DNA from: CAZRHR01 sp964578885
GTDB taxonomy: Bacteria; Bacteroidota; Bacteroidia; CAIKAF01
DNA length: 64,000 bases
Direction: 5' to 3'
Assembly (NCBI GenBank): GCA_964578885.1
Contig: CAZOEO010000017.1
Coordinates: 3,935 to 67,934, forward strand
The translations under genes and the position numbers were made by a program. The notes under the pieces are model-generated. The model did no database searches and was not told the origin of the DNA. It worked only from the letters and a program-made list of their open reading frames with translations. Shown here one piece after another: positions 27,428 through 36,672 of this stretch. Positions within the stretch are counted from its first letter, which is position 1. Each line of letters begins with the position of its first letter.

Positions 27428-27853
27428 AGGAAGTTTTGTGGCCTGCACATACATGGCCGGATAGTCGAATCGGTTAAGGGTAAAGGCGTTGGATGTTAGG
27501 GTGGTAAAAGTATAACGTCTGGAGCGCCAGATTTGCTGATAATTGGGAAGCGGAGAAGTGGGATCAATCATGGTGATTTCATTTGACTTAAGGGTTAAAG
27601 AAACCGTGTCGGACACATTGTAGTTTCCAGAATTGCCTTGCACCTGCATCACCCATTTGCAAATGGAGGTATAGGCCTGGTCGCAGGGCAAACAGGTTAA
27701 AGTAAACGTCGCAGTGTCCGGACGAACCAGGTTCAATGTGTCGCCGGAAATGGCGTCAATATTCCATCGCCCCGCCAATGTAGATGCAATGCGGTCTTCC
27801 TCGTATTGGCAACCCAGGAGAAGCAGAAAACCTATGAAAATACTATACTTCAT
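27425..27853 (-). CDS. small lipoprotein, unknown function
   Basis: A 142-residue protein with a lipobox ending at Cys15 (LLLLGC). After it, LAGRWNIDAISGDT followed by a run of short beta strands resembles lipocalin-like small lipoproteins of Bacteroidota, but the family cannot be fixed. Three further cysteines sit in the middle (LTCLPCDQAY and SICKW). It lies in the operon between the TonB receptor (12 bases) and the nuclease (9 bases). A role in binding products at the outer membrane is only a guess from position. Confidence 0.6.
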   Translation of the reverse strand: MKYSIFIGFLLLLGCQYEEDRIASTLAGRWNIDAISGDTLNLVRPDTATFTLTCLPCDQAYTSICKWVMQVQGNSGNYNVSDTVSLTLKSNEITMIDPTSPLPNYQQIWRSRRYTFTTLTSNAFTLNRFDYPAMYVQATKLP

Positions 27854-27865
27854 GCGAAATCACAT

Positions 27866-30694
27866 TTAAAAAGTAACACCTAATGTCACCATCCATCTTC
27901 TGCCTAAACCTGCATAAATATGCGCAGATTGGGCGGAAAAGGTGGCGCTGTTGCCAAATGCATTGTCTATGGCGTCCGAAATGAAAAGGTTATCGGTGAG
28001 GTTAAATAAACTGCCCCGAACGTCTAACCTTGTCTTTTTGACGTAAAAATGGTAGCCTGCATGGAGGTTCATGAAATAATAATCCGGCATTCTCCAGGCT
28101 TGTCTTCCCAAATTTGGACCGAAGCCGGTAGTGGCGTTCGTGACTACATAACTATCCGGATTGAAATTCGCATAATTATGAGTGAATACATTGATTTCAG
28201 GAGAAATATAGGATCTTTTAATCGGGGTAAAGCGAACGTTCAGGGCGTAGGAATGCTGGGCCGCATCACCTACTTTTACGCCTCTTGGGTCAAAGGCCAA
28301 TGAACCTGCCACACTTCCGTCCAAATTAAAATAATCGGCCTGCACGGCTTTATTCCAAACCCAATCGCCAATACTGGCCATGGCTTCTATTTTCAACCAT
28401 TTAAACGGAACATAAGCGGCATCAAATTCGATTCCCATGTGGCGTGCGCCCATGCCATTCGCCTGCACCAAACGTGGCTCTCCATCGATGGTAACTGAAA
28501 GTGACGTGGGACGATTATTCCAAAAGGTGAGGTAACCATTGATGTTGGCAGACAACTTTTTGCTTTTATAACCATAGCCCAACTCAAAAGAATACAGCTC
28601 TTCATTGTTGGCACCTTCCACCAGACGCAAAGGCGGCTGTACCAGAAAGGTAAACATGGGTACACGGGAGAAATATCCTATGTTGGCAAAGACATTATGG
28701 TTTTTCGTCAAATTATAATTGGCGCCCGCTTTTATAGTATAACCCGGTCTTACCACCCAGGGTGTGGCAGCAGTGGTTAAACCCTGCGCATTTCTGGTGT
28801 AAGTAGAGCCTTGATAATTAATGGTATCCGCATATCCAATATTCAATGTGGTGTCGCCAACCACCAATTGCCTTTTGGCAAAATGATTGAATTGTCGGTA
28901 CCCATTGATGGCGCCACTCAAATTGAAAAAGGCCGTGAGTTTGGGCCCTTTAAATTCGAGCATGGCAAATGCTCCACCCCATAAAATATCTCTTGAAATA
29001 AATTGACGCAGGGTGTCGCCTTCTCTTCGAACCAAGTTATTGGGACGATTTTGGTTTTCGGAAGAAAGAAAGACATCGCCTCCCATTAAATCCTGGATGG
29101 TCGAATACACACGGCCATTATAATACCGGCCATCTGCGCCTCCGGACAAATGAAGGCCTCTCCCCAGTCTATAGTCGAAAGTTCCCAATAAGCCGGCCCA
29201 GCTATGATCGTTGTGATCTTTCTGGATAAAATATCGAGAGCGGCGTAAAACTGAACCGGTGGCCGGATCTACGTACTGGAATGAGACATTCGGATTAAAC
29301 GCATTCTCATTGTACATCCGCTGCAGGTCGATTTGCCGATTGGCATCCGAGGTATTGGTGCTCACCGTGCTAGCCAATTCCATGGGGCGGGTTCCTCCGC
29401 CGATTCCTGATGAATAATACATGACCAGGTTCATGGAAAATTGATCATTCACCTGGATAAAGTCAGACAATGAAATCACCGGCTTAAAAAACTGGTTTAC
29501 TGTGGTATTCATGAATTCCCGGGAGAGTCCGTTGGCCGCCACATGGTCTTCAAGAGATACCTGACCGCTGGCATAAGCCGCATCAGCCTGGGCATTGCCT
29601 GTGCGTGTTCTGTAGAATTCGTTCCATCCAAAATAATAGCGGTTACCCAATTCCGGCACGTTGGGACTTAATGTCATGCCTAAGTCGGAAGCCATGTCTT
29701 TACTCACTTGCTCTACGCCATAGCGGTAATAAAAGCTGCGTTGCCCGGAAGTCTGCGGGGCACCAAATGCGGAAAAGCTAAGCAGGTGTTTTCCTGCCAT
29801 CTTGTTTACTTTTAAATAGCCAAAGAACATTTGGGAGTGCAAACCGTCTACCCAACCTTGGTTGGTTCGGAAAGAAGCGGCCGCCATCACATTCCAATCT
29901 CCTTTGAGTCGTCCGGTAGATCCGCTAATTACCGTTCTGAAGTTCATGTCGTTGCCAATTTCTTGTTTAATGGCAAGGGTTTTCTTCATGTCTAGCCCGC
30001 GTGTCATGATATTCACCGTTCCTCCTATGGCGGGCAGGGCCAGTTTACTTGCACCCAAACCTCTTTGTACTTGCATGGTCTGGGTCATTTGATCTAATCC
30101 AAACCAGTTGGTCCAGAAAACGCGGCCATTGAACATGTCGTTCATGGGCACGCCATCGATTAATACCAATACATTTTGCGCAGAAAAACCACGGATGGTT
30201 ACCCGGGCATCTCCGTCACCACCTCCCTGCTGGGTCGCATACACCCCGGGTGTTGAGTTTAAAAGCATTGGTAAGTCTTGAGCACCAAGCCTTTCTGTAA
30301 TGGTTTGGGCTGAAATATTGCTGTAGGCCACCGGTGTTTCCCTTGGTCTGGCAATGTCTGCCACCAAATCTACGGCCTGCAATTCAGCACTTTCCAGGCT
30401 AATATTTAATTGAACGGGCTGTTGAACCACATTCACTTCTTGTTGAAACGTCTTATAGCCAACATAGGAAACCTGAAATACATAATTGCCCGGTGGAAGG
30501 GGAATGGAAAATTGTCCTTCTAAATCTGTGGCGGTACCTCTGTCTTGCCCATACGTGACGGCCGCACCGGGAAGCGCTTCACCGGTTAATTTGTCCTTTA
30601 CGACACCTGTAACCCGAACGTTTTGCGCGTTTAAAGACAAAAATAAGCCTGCCAGTAAAAAAACTGACAGGCTTGTGATGAATGAAAATCGCAT
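27866..30694 (-). CDS. TonB-dependent receptor with carboxypeptidase-regulatory-like domain
   Basis: A 942-residue outer-membrane transporter. After a signal peptide comes a carboxypeptidase-regulatory-like domain (about residues 25-110: GVVKDKLTGEALPGAAVTYG, later VSYVGYKTF), then the plug (about 120-235, with NVLVLIDGVPMND) and a 22-strand-type barrel to the C-terminal phenylalanine (MVTLGVTF). Such receptors import large ligands using energy from TonB-ExbBD. No SusD-type lipoprotein accompanies it, so it is not a standard glycan-use locus. Its operon partners are a secreted nuclease, a lamin-tail protein and a lipoprotein, pointing to import of nucleic-acid-derived material (inference). 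Confidence 0.88.
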   Translation of the reverse strand: MRFSFITSLSVFLLAGLFLSLNAQNVRVTGVVKDKLTGEALPGAAVTYGQDRGTATDLEGQFSIPLPPGNYVFQVSYVGYKTFQQEVNVVQQPVQLNISLESAELQAVDLVADIARPRETPVAYSNISAQTITERLGAQDLPMLLNSTPGVYATQQGGGDGDARVTIRGFSAQNVLVLIDGVPMNDMFNGRVFWTNWFGLDQMTQTMQVQRGLGASKLALPAIGGTVNIMTRGLDMKKTLAIKQEIGNDMNFRTVISGSTGRLKGDWNVMAAASFRTNQGWVDGLHSQMFFGYLKVNKMAGKHLLSFSAFGAPQTSGQRSFYYRYGVEQVSKDMASDLGMTLSPNVPELGNRYYFGWNEFYRTRTGNAQADAAYASGQVSLEDHVAANGLSREFMNTTVNQFFKPVISLSDFIQVNDQFSMNLVMYYSSGIGGGTRPMELASTVSTNTSDANRQIDLQRMYNENAFNPNVSFQYVDPATGSVLRRSRYFIQKDHNDHSWAGLLGTFDYRLGRGLHLSGGADGRYYNGRVYSTIQDLMGGDVFLSSENQNRPNNLVRREGDTLRQFISRDILWGGAFAMLEFKGPKLTAFFNLSGAINGYRQFNHFAKRQLVVGDTTLNIGYADTINYQGSTYTRNAQGLTTAATPWVVRPGYTIKAGANYNLTKNHNVFANIGYFSRVPMFTFLVQPPLRLVEGANNEELYSFELGYGYKSKKLSANINGYLTFWNNRPTSLSVTIDGEPRLVQANGMGARHMGIEFDAAYVPFKWLKIEAMASIGDWVWNKAVQADYFNLDGSVAGSLAFDPRGVKVGDAAQHSYALNVRFTPIKRSYISPEINVFTHNYANFNPDSYVVTNATTGFGPNLGRQAWRMPDYYFMNLHAGYHFYVKKTRLDVRGSLFNLTDNLFISDAIDNAFGNSATFSAQSAHIYAGLGRRWMVTLGVTF

Positions 30695-30717
30695 GAATAT
30701 TGCGTTTTACGTTCTTT

Positions 30718-31764
30718 TTATTCCTTAATGAATCTCATGGAAGAAGACCGTCCATCGGCCCAACCCACGCGTACTACATACCATCCTTTGGACATTTTGC
30801 TCACATCCATGGAAATCTTACGTGGGTCTTGTAAAGAATTCTCGATAAAAATCACCCGACCTTGCAGGTCCAAAACAGTAATCATGGCCATGTCGGCATC
30901 GGCAGCAAGTGTCAGGGCGTGTTGGGCGGGATTGGGATAAAGTAAGGTGGTGATGCCGGTGAGCTCATCTAAGCTTAATGTATTACAAATACAGGCGTGT
31001 GCACCTAAACTATCGAATACATCAACACCGATAGAATCCCATTCAACGGAAGGATTAAACGTTTCTGGTGCGGGATTCACAGAAACACCGCCAGTTACGG
31101 AAGGTTTGCGAATAAGTGTTTGATCCTGAGACCAGTATTGTAAGAAGTAAGGGCCGTCTACGGTACTATTGTAGTTGGGGGGCATGGAAGAAAAAGGCGG
31201 AATGGCCGTCCATCCGGCTGTAGGGCTGAAGCTGCCGGTATTGTTGGTCGGACGTTCTCCGATAGATCCAAAAATATCTACGCTTACCCAGGCCCCGGCG
31301 GTTGCATCGAAGCGCTGCAGTTCCATGGCGTCATCTCCGTTAAAGCAGAAGGTCCGGCGATTTCCGGGATCTGGCGCACAGCCATTGGACAATAAAGTAT
31401 CTGCCTTGGCCTGAAGGGCAGTGTCGATAGGTGCCGTTTGTCCGGTTCCGGTAGGATCGGTTAAGTTCAACGCAATCACATATGTACCTTTAGCCGGAAT
31501 GAAAACGCCATTTGGCAAAGGCATGGCTTTGGATGGATCCACGGTTTCAATATCCACATTCAGCGGCGGAGTAGAACCATTGTCCCAGCGAATAATCCGA
31601 TAGCTTCCCAGGTTGATGGGTGCATTGGTAGGATTGTACAATTCAAGGGCTTTATTGTTGGAACTTCCCTCGACATATTCGGAGAAAAACAGGTCGCTGC
31701 AATTTTGTGCGCTCAGGGATGCCCCGGCGGCCACCATGCTCAGTAGGAGTAAATGTGCTTTCAT
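30718..31764 (-). CDS. lamin-tail-domain protein with type IX sorting domain
   Basis: A 348-residue secreted protein: signal peptide (about 1-19), a lamin-tail domain (about 20-150, opening with CSDLFFSEYVEGSSNNKALE and then LYNPTNAPINLGSYRI), a linker region, and a C-terminal T9SS sorting domain (YPNPAQHALTLAADADM, then the WYVVRVGWADG strand). Bacterial lamin-tail domains are often fused or linked to extracellular nucleases, which fits the endonuclease in the same operon. It is the first gene of the operon; the TonB receptor follows after 23 bases. A promoter-like TAAAATTTG ends four bases before the ATG (31769-31777, minus strand). Confidence 0.85.
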   Translation of the reverse strand: MKAHLLLLSMVAAGASLSAQNCSDLFFSEYVEGSSNNKALELYNPTNAPINLGSYRIIRWDNGSTPPLNVDIETVDPSKAMPLPNGVFIPAKGTYVIALNLTDPTGTGQTAPIDTALQAKADTLLSNGCAPDPGNRRTFCFNGDDAMELQRFDATAGAWVSVDIFGSIGERPTNNTGSFSPTAGWTAIPPFSSMPPNYNSTVDGPYFLQYWSQDQTLIRKPSVTGGVSVNPAPETFNPSVEWDSIGVDVFDSLGAHACICNTLSLDELTGITTLLYPNPAQHALTLAADADMAMITVLDLQGRVIFIENSLQDPRKISMDVSKMSKGWYVVRVGWADGRSSSMRFIKE

Positions 31765-31916
31765 GCGTCAAATTTTAAACGAAATCTTTCACAAAAGTAA
31801 CTCCATTTCTAAGATATTAATCCCCGAAACCGGATTTTAACATAAAAGCAACACGAAACGCAGTTTTTTGCAAACCTCTTGCACCTTGAATTGTTCTTTG
31901 TTCCTTTGCTTTTATA

Positions 31917-32900
31917 ATGAATACAACCGCCACACCTTCGCAAGACCTTTTTCAACGATGGGCCCTTGAAGCTGATCAATTTTTAAAAGGACTCCCGTAT
32001 GCCAGTACGCATCCTGCTTCCCTTTATGGACCATTGCATTATTTCATGGAAATGGGAGGAAAAAGAATTCGTCCCGTTCTTACTTTGGCGGCGCATCATT
32101 TCTCCGGGGGAAATGAAACGGCGATTTTGTCCCGTGCTTGCGGGGTAGAATTGTTTCATAATTTTTCCTTGGTGCACGATGATATTATGGATCAGGCACC
32201 GACCCGGAGGGGGAAAGAAACGGTGCATACCCGCTGGAACGTGAATACGGCCATTTTATCCGGTGACCTCATGCTCATTGAGGCGTATCGCATGTTGATG
32301 TCCGGCAATCCTGCGACAGCGTTTTCCGTTCTCAATGCTTTTAACCGAACCGCTGCCGATGTATGCATTGGACAGGCATTGGATATGGATTTTGAAAAAA
32401 CGATGCAAGTAAGTGCGTCCGCGTACTTAGAAATGATTGAAAAGAAAACAGCTGTTTTATTGGGTTGTGCCCTTGAAATTGGCGGAATTTCGGCCGGATT
32501 ACCCGCGTCGCAATCCGGAAAATTATATGATTTTGGTTGTAAAGCCGGACTGGCGTTTCAATTATGGGACGACTGGTTAGATGCATTTGGTCGCCCGGAT
32601 CAAACGGGGAAACAGCCCGGTGGCGATGTATTGGCACAAAAGAAAACCTTATTGGTTATCAGGTTTATGGAAATGACACCGCCCGATGTACAGGCGCGGT
32701 TTTTACATGCATTTCACCATGGACAAGTTGAAGAGGTATTGGCTTTGTGGAAAAAGCATCAACTTCCGGAACTGATTCAGGAAGAGGTCATGGTTCTTCG
32801 GGACGAAGCCCTAGCCATGATTCCCGCCACCGGATTGTCTTCTGCGGGCCAAGATTTTCTGGCCTGGATGACGGACTTTTTTATTGTGCGGGATAAGTAG
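31917..32900 (+). CDS. polyprenyl (farnesyl/geranylgeranyl) diphosphate synthase
   Basis: A trans-isoprenyl diphosphate synthase of 327 residues that condenses isopentenyl diphosphate onto allylic diphosphates to make C15-C20 or longer chains. The first aspartate-rich motif DDIMD is at residues 88-92, preceded by GGKRIRPVLTLAAHH and followed by RRGKETVHTRW; the second is DDWLD in QLWDDWLDAFG. The residues before the first DDxxD (FHNFSLVH) do not allow a firm prediction of chain length. It is a single gene convergent with nhaD, with which it shares a hairpin terminator. Confidence 0.88.
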   Translation: MNTTATPSQDLFQRWALEADQFLKGLPYASTHPASLYGPLHYFMEMGGKRIRPVLTLAAHHFSGGNETAILSRACGVELFHNFSLVHDDIMDQAPTRRGKETVHTRWNVNTAILSGDLMLIEAYRMLMSGNPATAFSVLNAFNRTAADVCIGQALDMDFEKTMQVSASAYLEMIEKKTAVLLGCALEIGGISAGLPASQSGKLYDFGCKAGLAFQLWDDWLDAFGRPDQTGKQPGGDVLAQKKTLLVIRFMEMTPPDVQARFLHAFHHGQVEEVLALWKKHQLPELIQEEVMVLRDEALAMIPATGLSSAGQDFLAWMTDFFIVRDK

Positions 32901-33018
32901 GAGCGGAGTAAAGGTGGATTTTCGGAGATAAATCTGAAGATTCGTTTTCTCCAGTCATCTGTTCCAAATCGCCTTCAATCCTCTCATTTCGTCTCATTCC
33001 GTCCCATTTACAGGAAAT

Positions 33019-33049
33019 GATAAAGCCCACCCCGAAGGCAGGCTTTATC
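33019..33049. terminator. hairpin between convergent genes, probable bidirectional terminator
   Basis: GATAAAGCC pairs with GGCTTTATC. On the minus strand the stem closes with a CC-TTCG-GG tetraloop. A short T run follows some bases later on the plus strand; the T run on the minus strand is weak. Confidence 0.5.
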
Positions 33050-33067
33050 CCAATTTTTATAAGCAGT

Positions 33068-34417
33068 TTAACCCGCGAAAAGTGGAGTGATAATCAAATG
33101 CCAGGCAGCACCTGCTAAATATCCGGCTGCGGCCAACCAGGCAATGTGCTTGAGGTACCAGCCAAAAGAGATTTTTTCCATTCCCATCACGGCAACACCT
33201 GCGGCGGAGCCAATAATCAACATAGAACCACCTGTTCCAGCGGTATAGGCGAGGAATTCCCAGAATAAACCATCTTTTCTCAAATATTCATCGGTTGGAA
33301 TGACGCTATACATTTCCATGGCACCTGCCACCAGTGGTACGTTATCCACGATGGCGGAACCGGCTCCAATGGCCAGGGCAATAGCGTTCTTGTTGCCAAT
33401 GTTGTTGTCCATCCAAATGGCCAGATCAGCCAATAATCCTACTTCCTGTAAACCTGCAATGGCAAGCAAAATACCAAGGAAGAATAATACAGAGGGTACG
33501 TCAATTTTGGAGAGGGCATGGATGGCCGTGTAGGGTTTCCGTTCCTCTTCCGTTTTATCTAAATGCAGCAGTTCCGACACCACCCAAACGACAGAAAGGG
33601 AAACAAGCATACCTAAGTAAGGAGGCAAGTGTGTCAGGATTTTGAAAGCGGGTACAAAACATAAACCACCTACACCCAGGAAAAACATGAGTTGCGATCC
33701 GCGCACATGTTCTTCTTTTTTGGCGCTCTGATGATCATAGGCCGCGCGTGTTACTTCGCCTTTCATGAAGAAAGAAGCCAAAATCAATGGTACAATCAAA
33801 CAAATTAAACTTGGGATAAATATAGATTGCATAATGTGCAATTCAGAAATTCTACCCGCAATCCAGAGCATGGTGGTGGTTACGTCTCCAATGGGCGACC
33901 AGGCCCCACCCGCGTTGGCGGCGATGACTACCATTCCCACAAACATGAGACGCTGTTTATCGTCGTGTACCAGGCGGCGTAGTAAGGACACCATGACAAT
34001 GGAGGTGGTAAGGTTATCTAATACAGACGATAAGAAGAAGGCTACCAGACTAATCACCCACATCAGTTTTACCTGATTGGTGGTGGTAATCCGATTGGTA
34101 ATGACTTTAAATCCCTGGTGGGCATCCACAATTTCTACGATAGTCATGGCACCCATAAGGAAAAACAAAATCTCAGAAATTTCTCCGAGGTGGTGGCGCA
34201 AACTATGGCTCACATGTTCAAAGTGTTGCCAAGTCATGACTGCACCTGTTTCGGAGTCAAAGACCTGAATATCTCCATGGTTGCCCATGAGCATATACAA
34301 TGTCCAAATAATCCCGGCCGTAATCAGTGCCGGCGCAGTTTTGTTGACTTTCAGCGGGTGTTCAAATGCGATGGCGGCGTAGCCAAGCACAAACACTGCA
34401 ATAATAATTTCATGCAT
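33068..34417 (-). CDS. nhaD: Na+/H+ antiporter NhaD
   Basis: A 449-residue inner-membrane protein of the ion-transporter superfamily that expels Na+ in exchange for protons. It has about twelve hydrophobic helices, with the NhaD-typical segments EILFFLMGAMTIVEIVDAHQ, NAGGAWSPIGDVTTTMLW and AGTGGSMLIIGSAAGVA. The charged residues lying within membrane segments are in place. Its start codon is preceded at a four-base distance by ACACTTTG, only partly matching the -7 element. The substrate is inferred from the family; salt-adapted marine Bacteroidota often carry it. Confidence 0.88.
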   Translation of the reverse strand: MHEIIIAVFVLGYAAIAFEHPLKVNKTAPALITAGIIWTLYMLMGNHGDIQVFDSETGAVMTWQHFEHVSHSLRHHLGEISEILFFLMGAMTIVEIVDAHQGFKVITNRITTTNQVKLMWVISLVAFFLSSVLDNLTTSIVMVSLLRRLVHDDKQRLMFVGMVVIAANAGGAWSPIGDVTTTMLWIAGRISELHIMQSIFIPSLICLIVPLILASFFMKGEVTRAAYDHQSAKKEEHVRGSQLMFFLGVGGLCFVPAFKILTHLPPYLGMLVSLSVVWVVSELLHLDKTEEERKPYTAIHALSKIDVPSVLFFLGILLAIAGLQEVGLLADLAIWMDNNIGNKNAIALAIGAGSAIVDNVPLVAGAMEMYSVIPTDEYLRKDGLFWEFLAYTAGTGGSMLIIGSAAGVAVMGMEKISFGWYLKHIAWLAAAGYLAGAAWHLIITPLFAG

Positions 34418-34522
34418 TTTCCAAAGTGTTTGCCGCGAAGATATAGGGCACTTTTCAGGATAGAAAATATTTCGGGAAAAATATCCTCAGTATATGACGT
34501 GAAATCTAAATAATAATTCTTT

Positions 34523-35038
34523 TTAATGCTTAGTTATGAGCATATCTGAATATGAACCGGTACATAAATCTTCAGGAGAAATATGTAAATAACGCATATA
34601 GTGTTCGCATAATGATTTGGCATCTTCCTGACTATCGCCGGGTTGTGAAATTACTTCAATTTCAATGAATGTTCCAAGTCCTTCGATAAAATCCAGATGG
34701 AATTTAGTGGTGCCAATGAAAAAGATTTTTCTTCGTTTTTTTACCTGAACCATCACGCCCAGGGCAGCTGAAAGAACGGAAACCAGTTGGTTATCAGGTG
34801 GAAGGGTGGCTAAAAATACATCTGACCTCCTTGGGCCATCGCTTTCGGGCCTTTCGTAAAAAATAAGGCTGTTTTCTATGGGACCTTGCCTTAATTTCAA
34901 TCGCCCGGTTGGAACGCGGAAATAAGTATCGGTTTGCTGGTCTTCGCCATGAAAAACGGCTCCGGCTTTCCGTAAAAGGGCTTCTTGTTGGTCTTGAATT
35001 TGGGTTTTGGCCTTAATTTCAAGGTTAAAATGTTGCAT
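34523..35038 (-). CDS. CYTH-domain protein (class IV adenylate cyclase / triphosphatase-like)
   Basis: A 171-residue soluble protein of the CYTH fold, whose members hydrolyse triphosphates (thiamine triphosphate, tripolyphosphate) or make cAMP. The start LEIKAK carries the ExExK-like signature in reduced form, followed by the substrate-tunnel residues in TDTYFRVPTGRLKLRQG and, near the end, FIEIEV. The first glutamate pattern (NLEIKAK) lacks the full ExExK, so activity is not certain. It follows the DUF5723 gene after three bases and has a -7-like TATATTTG four bases before its ATG. Confidence 0.8.
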   Translation of the reverse strand: MQHFNLEIKAKTQIQDQQEALLRKAGAVFHGEDQQTDTYFRVPTGRLKLRQGPIENSLIFYERPESDGPRRSDVFLATLPPDNQLVSVLSAALGVMVQVKKRRKIFFIGTTKFHLDFIEGLGTFIEIEVISQPGDSQEDAKSLCEHYMRYLHISPEDLCTGSYSDMLITKH

Positions 35039-35041
35039 GAC

Positions 35042-36568
35042 TCAAATATAAGTGCGTTTGGTCCAGCGTTTCTTTTTCGGCGCTTTCCGCTTTTTTAAAT
35101 TTTGCCCGCGGCCATAAGCCGGACACCGGGTGGTAGATGGGATATCGCTCTGGTTGAGGACGGGGAAAATCCAACGCAAGGCCACATGCACGTTGGCACT
35201 GGGATATTTGGTTTGAATGAGTGAGGAAAGGATGTCGCCCGAACCAATCACCAATGGACCGGCTCTTAGACTTAATCCCATGTGAATGAGACCATAACTA
35301 TCGAAATAAGCTGGGATATACGCTCCAAACCATTTCTTTTCCCAACGGCCTACAAAATTTACCTGGAAGGGAAAGTGATTGCGGTGGTCATCTCCTTGTC
35401 CGCTTTGGAAGGAGATGGTGGTTCCCATGTGAAAGCCAAAATTATTTTTAAATCGAAAGTCTGCGTAAGCCTGAAGATGCATGGGCAATTCCATTCTAAA
35501 GGTCTGGGAATTGGGTCCATTTGGTGTGAAAATGGCATTCAGCCTGTCATTAAAACTTTGCACCCCGTTTACGCCATTAAATGCGCTCAAATTCAGGGAA
35601 TCTTGGTTCATAATATAATGGTTGGAGCCGGGTGCCCTGGTGTAATTCATGGAACCAATATCGTTCAGCGACACACCAATTTTGGCTCGATAAACCGATT
35701 CATCATCGGCCCAAATGCCATTTCTTCTGAGGTATTTGGATTTTTGTACCATGCCCCATTTGTCATATTTACCAGGCGTATATTCAAATACAAAACCCAC
35801 ATCGAAACCAACGGCGGGTTCTGCTTCAAAATTGAAACCAAACCGGTTGGTGGCCAAACTATTTGAATATCCCATACGCAGATCTACCTGATGAAAACTC
35901 ATGGTGTCCTGGTTGTGTACGGTATAACCATAGTTGCGGGCGGTGGCGTAAGCGCCTCCTAACCCTTGTAACAGTTTTACGGTGAGTCCTCCGCTTAGTA
36001 CATATTTTTTGTTGGCAATCAGCGTCCGTGCGTAGGTGAGACCATATTCTGCCCAAATATTGGCGTTCGCGCTGAAATATGGATTATCTACGCGTCGGTT
36101 GAATTGCGGTGCATAATCAAATTCTTCCCAAATAAACCGAACCATTTGCCGATCCAAATGATCTACATTCAGAAATGTGCGCATTCGGGGAGAAAAAGCA
36201 ATGGCATCTCTTGGCGACAATGCCACCATAAAGGCGGGAAGTTGCACATTCACATGGGCAATGGCGTCATAAAAATCGCGCGTAAAATCTGGACGAAGCT
36301 GGTTTCTGGTAAAATTAGGATCACTCCACGCGTCTTGGTTGAACAGGGTTTCTACACTTACACCCAGGAAATTATTGGCCACATGCACGTTGGCTGCGAC
36401 CAGATTTACGTCCAGTTTATAATTGGAGCCGGCGATACTGGCCGGATTAAAATGTACACCATGGATGCCGGCATAGTTAGAGGTGTGGTAGCCCATCCAT
36501 TGCTGACACCGCAAAACGCCTCCCAAGAAGAAGTAGCTAAATACTGATAATAGAATAAGGTGATTCAT
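35042..36568 (-). CDS. DUF5723-type outer-membrane protein
   Basis: A 508-residue protein that matches the Bacteroidota family DUF5723 in its start: signal peptide, then SNYAGIHGVHFNPASIAGS and KLDVNLVAANVHVANNF. The remainder alternates short aromatic-rich strands and turns, as in outer-membrane beta-barrels, and the tail is strongly basic (KKRKAPKKKRW). The function of the family is unknown. The CYTH gene starts three bases after its stop. Confidence 0.75.
   Translation of the reverse strand: MNHLILLSVFSYFFLGGVLRCQQWMGYHTSNYAGIHGVHFNPASIAGSNYKLDVNLVAANVHVANNFLGVSVETLFNQDAWSDPNFTRNQLRPDFTRDFYDAIAHVNVQLPAFMVALSPRDAIAFSPRMRTFLNVDHLDRQMVRFIWEEFDYAPQFNRRVDNPYFSANANIWAEYGLTYARTLIANKKYVLSGGLTVKLLQGLGGAYATARNYGYTVHNQDTMSFHQVDLRMGYSNSLATNRFGFNFEAEPAVGFDVGFVFEYTPGKYDKWGMVQKSKYLRRNGIWADDESVYRAKIGVSLNDIGSMNYTRAPGSNHYIMNQDSLNLSAFNGVNGVQSFNDRLNAIFTPNGPNSQTFRMELPMHLQAYADFRFKNNFGFHMGTTISFQSGQGDDHRNHFPFQVNFVGRWEKKWFGAYIPAYFDSYGLIHMGLSLRAGPLVIGSGDILSSLIQTKYPSANVHVALRWIFPVLNQSDIPSTTRCPAYGRGQNLKKRKAPKKKRWTKRTYI
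35043..35050 (-). promoter_or_regulatory. -7-like element TATATTTG abutting the CYTH start
   Basis: Perfect TAnnTTTG match ending four bases before the ATG of the CYTH gene. It lies in the last codons of the preceding gene, so it may be an internal promoter or chance. Confidence 0.35.
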
Positions 36569-36672
36569 TCTTACTTCCCGGATGAAACGCTTTTTGCTTT
36601 AAAAGATTGTGGTTGTGACAAAACATGGTGGGCAAAGCCACCTGTCGATTAAAAATCCGATATCTGAAGTGA

